Origin: Oscillospiraceae bacterium
GTDB lineage: Bacteria; Bacillota; Clostridia; Oscillospirales; Ruminococcaceae
Reading direction: 5' to 3'
DNA: 64,000 bases
Assembly: GCA_012520915.1 (NCBI GenBank)
Contig: JAAYNJ010000017.1
Coordinates: forward strand, 1-64,000
Part shown: positions 59,243 through 64,000 of the stretch, in pieces
Position numbering within the stretch: position 1 is the first letter of the stretch
Layout: the number at the start of each line of letters is the position of its first letter
Made by a program: the position numbers and the translations under genes
The notes under the pieces: model-generated
Told to the model about the DNA's origin: nothing
Database searches by the model: none
What the model saw: only the letters and a program-made list of their open reading frames with translations

Positions 59243-61612
59243 TCATCCCCTGAGCCGAATATTTTCCTTGTTGAGAGCCTGAAGAATTTCGGCTATAACC
59301 CCGTCAACCTCCTTGTCGGTCAGCGTTCTGTCACTCGACCTGAAAATAAGATTATAAGCCATGCTTTTCGTGTCGTCGCCGAGCTCCTTTGACTGATAAA
59401 CATCGAAAAGGGAAATTTTTTCCAAAAGACCACGGCCGTTTTTTTCGATTGTTTTGATTATGTCGGCAGAGGGCACCTCTTTATCGACGACCAATGCGAG
59501 ATCCCTCGTAACCGCCGGGAACCGCGGCAGGGGATCGAATGCGGGATCGGGTCCGCGCAGAGCAAAGAGTTTCTCTACCGATATTTCGGCAACGAAACAT
59601 CTGGATTTAATCTGGAAGTTCCCGGGAACGTCCGGATGCAGTTCGCCGAAAATTCCGAGCACCTCGCCTTTATATACAACTTTTGCCGTCCTTCCGGGAT
59701 GGAAAGTGGGGTTGTCGCTCACCGGAAGATAGTCGACATCATTTATATTCGCATAGTCCATGACCGCTTCGACGATTCCCTTCAACTTAAAGAAATCAAA
59801 ATCCCCGTAGGCTGCCACCGAAAACATTTCGGGTTCATGAGCGAGCGGGTCATTGTCCAATGGCAGATATATCTTGTTGAGCTCAAACAAGGCTACGCTT
59901 TTCTGCCTTGACGCGAAATTCTTTGATAAAGATTCCATGAGCGTTCCGAGCAGTGTCGTTTTCATAAAGGCGGTTTCCTCGCCAAGCGGATTGCTTATTC
60001 TCACTGCATTCCTAAGCTTGCTGTCGGCTGCTGCATTCAGGTTGTCAAGGGTTTGAGTTCCCATGAAAGACATGGTCATAGCCTCGTACAATCCCAAGCC
60101 GGTGGCGAGTTGCTTCAACCCTCTCCTGAAAATATCCAAATCGCCGGTTTTTGCGAGAGCAACTCCCTCCATCAGGCTATACGGTATGTTGTCATACCCG
60201 TAAACCCTTGCAACTTCTTCGGATAGATCTTCAAGAACTTTGACATCCCTCCTGTACGAGGGGGGTGTGACAAACTTATTGTTGTCAACCGAAAAACCGA
60301 GCTTTAAAAGTGTCATTATCATGAATTCTTCCGTCAAAGAAGTGCCGAGTATTTTGTTGATTCTCTTAACGTCAAGTTCAATGGCGGGAGAAGTATAGTC
60401 GTCGGTATTGATGTCGATTATTCCGTCGACCGCTTCGCCTGCGCCCAACATCTCAACCAACTCCATCGCTCGGCAGAGCGCCTCAACGGTAGTTTTGGAG
60501 TCGACGCCCTTTTCGAATCTCATGGAAGAATCGGTTCTCAATCCGAGTTTCTTTGAGGTTACCCTCACGCTTTCAGGCTTAAAGACGGCAGATTCGAAAA
60601 TAACCGTATCCGTGTCGTCATAAACCCCGCTCGTTTCGCCGCCCATTATTCCGGCTACTGCGGAAGGATTTACCATATCCGCAATGACCATATCGGTTTC
60701 GTCCAATATTCTCTCGACCCCGTCGAGAGTTGTGATTTTTTCGCCCTTGACCGCCTGGCGCACAATAATTTTTTGGCCTTCAACGTGTCTTAAATCAAAT
60801 GCGTGCATCGGCTGACCGTATTCGAGCATGACGTAGTTTGTGATGTCAACAATGTTGTTTATCGGCCTGATGCCGCTTCTTCTGAGTCTCGCCCTCATCC
60901 ATTCGGGGGAGGGTTTAATTTTTACGTTTTTTATTGCAGAAGCCGAATAGCGAAGGCAGTTTTCGCTGGGTTTTTCGACGGACAAAATGTCTTTGATATT
61001 TCCCGTTCCTACGGGTGCTTTCGGTTTTTCCTGAACAAAATTACAATTAAATGCGACCGAAGCCTCCCTTGAGAGTCCCAGTATGGAGTTGCAGTCCGGC
61101 CGGTTCGGCGTTATCTCAAATTCGAAAACAGGAACATTTAACTTCAAAAAATCAGCGATATCCGTTCCCGGCACGGCAGTATCGGGCAATATCATTATGC
61201 CGTCTTCCGCCGCGTCCGGATAATCCGATTTGGAAAATCCGAGTTCTTTGGCGGAACATAACATACATTCGCTCGCAACCCCGCGCAGCTCGCCGCTTTT
61301 TATTTTTATTCCTCCATGAAGCAAAGCTCCGTCAACCGCTACGGGTACGAGATCTCCCACGGCGGTATTTTTCGCTCCGGTCACAAACTGCAATTCTTTG
61401 TTTCCGACGTCAACCTTGCCGTAAAGCAACCGGTCTGCATTAGGATGGTTGTCGAGGTTTAAAATTTTTCCTACGAAAACATTGATGATTTCATCGGATT
61501 CCCTGCGGTAACCTTCCACCTTTTGCCCAATCATGGTCATCCTGTGTGAAAAGTCGTCGATGTCGGGTTTAAATTCAATATATTCTTCAATCCAATCCAA
61601 TGGAGCTAACAT
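59243..61612 (-). CDS. pheT: phenylalanyl-tRNA synthetase beta subunit
   Basis: 789 residues from ATG 61612, which has GGAGG at the right distance; the TTG 61624 extension is discarded. Domains are a tRNA-binding OB fold (about 40-150, VFVGKILNLDNHPNADRL), B3/B4 editing (about 200-385), B5 (about 400-470), a catalytic-like core and a C-terminal FDX-ACB domain (about 695-789, RFPAVTRDLALVVDKEV). With PheS it forms the alpha2beta2 enzyme. Separated from pheS by 33 bases. Confidence 0.96.
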   Translation of the reverse strand: MLAPLDWIEEYIEFKPDIDDFSHRMTMIGQKVEGYRRESDEIINVFVGKILNLDNHPNADRLLYGKVDVGNKELQFVTGAKNTAVGDLVPVAVDGALLHGGIKIKSGELRGVASECMLCSAKELGFSKSDYPDAAEDGIMILPDTAVPGTDIADFLKLNVPVFEFEITPNRPDCNSILGLSREASVAFNCNFVQEKPKAPVGTGNIKDILSVEKPSENCLRYSASAIKNVKIKPSPEWMRARLRRSGIRPINNIVDITNYVMLEYGQPMHAFDLRHVEGQKIIVRQAVKGEKITTLDGVERILDETDMVIADMVNPSAVAGIMGGETSGVYDDTDTVIFESAVFKPESVRVTSKKLGLRTDSSMRFEKGVDSKTTVEALCRAMELVEMLGAGEAVDGIIDINTDDYTSPAIELDVKRINKILGTSLTEEFMIMTLLKLGFSVDNNKFVTPPSYRRDVKVLEDLSEEVARVYGYDNIPYSLMEGVALAKTGDLDIFRRGLKQLATGLGLYEAMTMSFMGTQTLDNLNAAADSKLRNAVRISNPLGEETAFMKTTLLGTLMESLSKNFASRQKSVALFELNKIYLPLDNDPLAHEPEMFSVAAYGDFDFFKLKGIVEAVMDYANINDVDYLPVSDNPTFHPGRTAKVVYKGEVLGIFGELHPDVPGNFQIKSRCFVAEISVEKLFALRGPDPAFDPLPRFPAVTRDLALVVDKEVPSADIIKTIEKNGRGLLEKISLFDVYQSKELGDDTKSMAYNLIFRSSDRTLTDKEVDGVIAEILQALNKENIRLRG

Positions 61613-61645
61613 AGACACCTCCAAAAAGTGATGATAATTTGATAA

Positions 61646-62665
61646 TTAGAACTGGGATAAAAAGCGCATATCGTTGTCGAATAGAAGACGTATGTCGTTT
61701 ATCCCGTATTTGAGCATGGTGAGTCTGTCGAGTCCGACGCCGAATGCGTAACCGGTAAATTCGTCGGGATCTATGCCGCAGCCGGAAAGCACCTTGGGGT
61801 GAACCATGCCGCAACCGAGCAGTTCGATATATCCCTCGCCTTTGCAGAAGGAACAGCCCTTCATCCTGCACATAAAGCAGCCTGCATCCATCTCGGCGGA
61901 TGGTTCCGTATATGGGAAGTGATGGGGTCTGAACCTCGTCTGAATATCGTCTCCGTAAAGGCGCTTTGCGAGCTGGTCCAAAGTGCCTTTAAGGTCGGAC
62001 ATGGTGATGTTTCGATCTATAACCAGACCCTCGATTTGATGAAAGGTCGGGGTATGGGTCGCATCCGGGGTGTCCACTCTGTAGCATCTGCCGGGAGAAA
62101 TTATTCTGAAAGGAGGTTTCCTGCTGAGCATTGTGCGAACCTGGACAGAGGAGGTCTGTGTTCTGAGAAGGACTTTGTCGTTAATATAAAAAGTGTCCTG
62201 GATATCTCTTGCGGGGTGCCCTTTCGGCATGTTAAGCATTCCGAAACAGTAATCGTCGAACTCTATATCGGGTCCTTCGGTTACCTCAAAACCCATTCCG
62301 AGAAAAATCTCGACCACTTCATTTAAAACTTTCGTGCTCGGATGAAGCTTTCCCACTTTTTGAGCGGTTCCGGGCAGAGTCACATCCAGCTTTTCCGACA
62401 TTAACTTTGCCTTAAGCTGAATATCCGACAACTCCCTTTTTCTTCTTGAAATTGAACCCTCAATTTCCGATCGGACATCGTTTGCCAGCTTGCCTATAAC
62501 ACGGCGCTCGTCCTCGGCGATAGATCCCATGCTTTTGAGTACGGCGGTAAGCTCTCCTTTTTTTCCGAGATAGCGAACTCTTGCCGCCTCAAGTGTTTCA
62601 ATATCGGCGGATTTTGCGATTTCGGCTGTCGCATTTCGGATTATCTCGTTTAATCTGTTTTTCAT
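61646..62665 (-). CDS. pheS: phenylalanyl-tRNA synthetase alpha subunit
   Basis: 339 residues from ATG 62665, five bases after GGAGG; the longer frame reads into the T-box leader. An N-terminal coiled coil (about 1-85) is followed by a class II core with HPARDIQDTFYI, LLRTQTSSVQVRTM (motif 2 region), PDATHTPTFHQIEGL and GVGLDRLTMLKYGI (motif 3). Controlled by the upstream Phe T-box. Operon pheS-pheT. Confidence 0.97.
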   Translation of the reverse strand: MKNRLNEIIRNATAEIAKSADIETLEAARVRYLGKKGELTAVLKSMGSIAEDERRVIGKLANDVRSEIEGSISRRKRELSDIQLKAKLMSEKLDVTLPGTAQKVGKLHPSTKVLNEVVEIFLGMGFEVTEGPDIEFDDYCFGMLNMPKGHPARDIQDTFYINDKVLLRTQTSSVQVRTMLSRKPPFRIISPGRCYRVDTPDATHTPTFHQIEGLVIDRNITMSDLKGTLDQLAKRLYGDDIQTRFRPHHFPYTEPSAEMDAGCFMCRMKGCSFCKGEGYIELLGCGMVHPKVLSGCGIDPDEFTGYAFGVGLDRLTMLKYGINDIRLLFDNDMRFLSQF

Positions 62666-62740
62666 TTTTCCTCCGGACAAGATTAAAATTAAATAATTAA
62701 CATCAAATGGCTGCAAGGTGCGAAACAAAGTATGTTTAAA

Positions 62741-62990
62741 ATAAAAAACTCCATCCCTTAAACGGGACGAAGCTAAAATCACAAACTCCGCGGTACCACC
62801 CGAGTTTTTGTCTTTGACAAACTCTCAATTCACCTTTAACGAAGGTTAACCGTCCGGCTCTACTGATAAAAAACTTTCAAGCCGGCCGCTCGCGGGCGAA
62901 CTCCTCTATCCATACCTATGCCGCTTTCAGCCGGAGACGGCAATCTCTGAAAGGCTTTTGCGGACGGGATCTTCCGGTCACAGCGTTCTC
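62741..62990 (-). promoter_or_regulatory. T-box riboswitch, phenylalanine type, for pheST
   Basis: Minus strand. The T-box CGGGTGGTACCGCGGAG lies at 62802-62786. The terminator (CGTCCC/GGGATG around 62752-62769) is followed by AGTTTTTTA. The specifier TTC (62900-62898, a Phe codon) stands six bases before GAG, and Stem I contains AGAGA. Uncharged tRNA-Phe relieves termination. Confidence 0.92.
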
Positions 62991-62997
62991 AACGGGA

Positions 62998-63026
62998 ATT
63001 CTAACACCTTTTTGTCTTGTTCGCAA
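62998..63026 (-). promoter_or_regulatory. promoter of the pheST T-box transcript
   Basis: Minus-strand TTGCGA (63026-63021) and TAGAAT (63003-62998) with a 17-base spacer and an extended -10 (TGT). Confidence 0.75.
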
Positions 63027-63224
63027 GTGCGGGAAATTATGAGAATGTCGAAGATTTAAAACTTTTATGTAACAATCCGTTGCCGTTCGTGTATAAATTA
63101 GATAATATTATATTTATTGGATATAAATGTGAATTTTTGTTTTGGATAGTATATAATCTCAAGTCGGGAAGTTTCCACGGATAATTTTCCGCTTTCACAA
63201 TTTATTGAATAACGGAGATGTAAA
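63027..63224. other. intergenic region upstream of the Rrf2-type gene
   Basis: A rightward TATAAT lies at 63152-63157 without a good -35. Close to the start of transcription is the near-palindrome CGGATAATTTTCCG (63178-63191), a possible operator for the regulator itself. Nothing else seen. Confidence 0.4.
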
Positions 63225-63635
63225 ATGTTGCTGCGAAAAGAACACGATTATGCGATAAGAATTATCAGAGTGCTGTACCATCATGAAAAAGCGTCGCTGG
63301 ATTTGATTTCAAAAACGGAAAACATCAGCAGATCTTTTGTGGGAAAAGTGGCGTCGAAGCTCAGAAAAGCAGGACTTATCGTATCAAAAAAGGGACCTTC
63401 GACAGGAGGATATTTCCTGAATGTCCCCGCGGATGAAATATCGCTCTATGATATTGTCTGTGCGGTGGACGGGGACCTTTATATCTCCGAATGCCTGGAA
63501 ACGGGTGAGATATGCGAGCGCGCCGACAGTGACGGAAGGTGCAGTGTGAACGAAAGATTATGGGATTTGCAGAATGCCATTATTAATATAGTGAAAGAAA
63601 ACAAACTCGGTGAGATTTTTCGGGCTTCAAAGTAA
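63225..63635 (+). CDS. Rrf2-family transcriptional regulator
   Basis: 136 residues. The N-terminal winged helix (MLLRKEHDYAIRIIRVLYHH; ISRSFVGKVASKLRKAGLIVSKKGPSTGGY) is the Rrf2/IscR fold. Three cysteines (CLETGEIC and DGRC, about residues 85-101) sit where IscR binds a [2Fe-2S] cluster, so iron-sulfur or redox sensing is possible. The target is unknown. A ZIP transporter gene follows convergently, so no operon partner is seen. Confidence 0.88.
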   Translation: MLLRKEHDYAIRIIRVLYHHEKASLDLISKTENISRSFVGKVASKLRKAGLIVSKKGPSTGGYFLNVPADEISLYDIVCAVDGDLYISECLETGEICERADSDGRCSVNERLWDLQNAIINIVKENKLGEIFRASK

Positions 63636-63650
63636 AAGCAATAATTTTAA

Positions 63651-63690
63651 AAGCCGCGGAACCGGTTCGGCTCTGCGGCTTTTTTGTTTT
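63651..63690. terminator. terminator after the Rrf2-type gene
   Basis: AAGCCGC (63651-63657) pairs with GCGGCTT (63675-63681), enclosing a second small stem, followed by TTTTTGTTTT. It also faces the convergent ZIP gene. Confidence 0.75.
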
Positions 63691-63716
63691 ATAAACTTAC
63701 TAATTAAATACAAATT

Positions 63717-64000
63717 TTAAAAAATCATGATATTTACCGCCATCATAATCATCCCCGCGATGACACCGTATATGGGCAGATGACCGTCGCCGTACTCTTT
63801 TGCTGCCGGCAACAGTTCGTCAAGCGAGATGTATACCATTATTCCGGCAACGCCGGCGAAGAGAAGTCCGAGAAGCGTGTCCCCGAGAAAAGGCGCTAAA
63901 ATAAGGTAGCCGATGACGCCGCCTAAAGGTTCGGCAAAACCCGAAGCGAGAGATAAAAAGAAGGCTTTTTTTCTGCTTCCGGTGGCGCAATAAAAAGGAA
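63717..64000 (-). CDS. ZIP-family metal transporter, C-terminal fragment (truncated by window edge)
   Basis: About 94 residues to the stop TAA 63719-63717; the 5' part lies beyond the window. FFLSLASGFAEPLGGVIGYL and AGIMVYISLDELLPAAKEYG carry the His/Glu-type metal-site pattern of ZupT-like ZIP proteins (the usual first His-Glu motif is outside the window). The final helix is GVIAGMIMMAVNIMIF. It would import Zn or other divalent metals. Confidence 0.88.
   Translation of the reverse strand, partial: PFYCATGSRKKAFFLSLASGFAEPLGGVIGYLILAPFLGDTLLGLLFAGVAGIMVYISLDELLPAAKEYGDGHLPIYGVIAGMIMMAVNIMIF

Noticed and set aside
1-64000. CRISPR arrays, insertion sequences, prophage or integrative elements
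   Set aside because: No regularly spaced repeats, transposase or integrase frames, or attachment-like direct repeats were seen; T-boxes and terminators explain most hairpins.

Overview
The window looks like a chromosomal segment of a low-to-moderate GC Gram-positive anaerobe of the class Clostridia. The inference rests on three T-box leaders, AGGAGG-type ribosome binding sites with frequent TTG and GTG starts, an RNase Y/YmdB pair, an Asp23-FakA-RecG run, IreB, LL-diaminopimelate aminotransferase and CotH. No insertion sequence, phage gene, CRISPR array or rRNA operon is visible. One tRNA gene (Lys, TTT) is present. Most of the window is core metabolism and housekeeping, with a few accessory loci.

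Layout. 1-1896: tail of an MFS transporter and a citramalate synthase. 2128-12302: an accessory locus with divergent consensus promoters (9036-9132). Leftward there is a tightly coupled operon: WecE-like 4-aminosugar transaminase, WbqC-like protein, ThDP enzyme, ATP-grasp enzyme, metallophosphoesterase, ArnC-like glycosyltransferase and two small ArnE/ArnF-like membrane proteins. Rightward there is a large polytopic membrane protein and an aldo/keto reductase. Together these look like a Gram-positive analogue of the Arn pathway: make an aminosugar nucleotide, modify it, load it on a lipid carrier, flip it and transfer it outside. 12403-16320: MalQ and a CsoR/P1B-ATPase metal-efflux operon. 16431-19570: three genes of unknown role, including an ABC-ATPase-like protein that has lost its catalytic motifs. 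19639-28356: PH-like protein, DacF, RecG, FakA, Asp23, YmdB and RNase Y. 28713-30902: T-box-controlled thrS.

30950-37131 is a methionine operon (metF, separate MetH reactivation protein, metH, metY, metA). 37303-40737 is a CotH / DUF4956 / VTC-domain cluster with an RsgI-like small protein. Then tRNA-Lys and galE. 42591-44473 carries the last two steps of purine synthesis as two separate enzymes instead of fused PurH. 44558-48991 holds a rhodanese lipoprotein, HtrA protease, parvulin foldase and adenosine deaminase. 49030-57164 holds zinc-ribbon membrane proteins, an AMP-forming acyl-CoA ligase fused to a GNAT domain under an isoleucine-type T-box, DapL, DapF and Lgt. 57311-64000 holds HflX, IreB, PheT, PheS with a Phe T-box, an Rrf2 regulator and the tail of a ZIP transporter.

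The points most worth following are the Arn-like aminosugar locus, the Ile T-box in front of an acyl-CoA ligase (suggesting salvage of branched short-chain fatty acids for isoleucine synthesis), and the pseudo-ABC membrane system. All functions come from reading translated sequence by eye; no database search was run.
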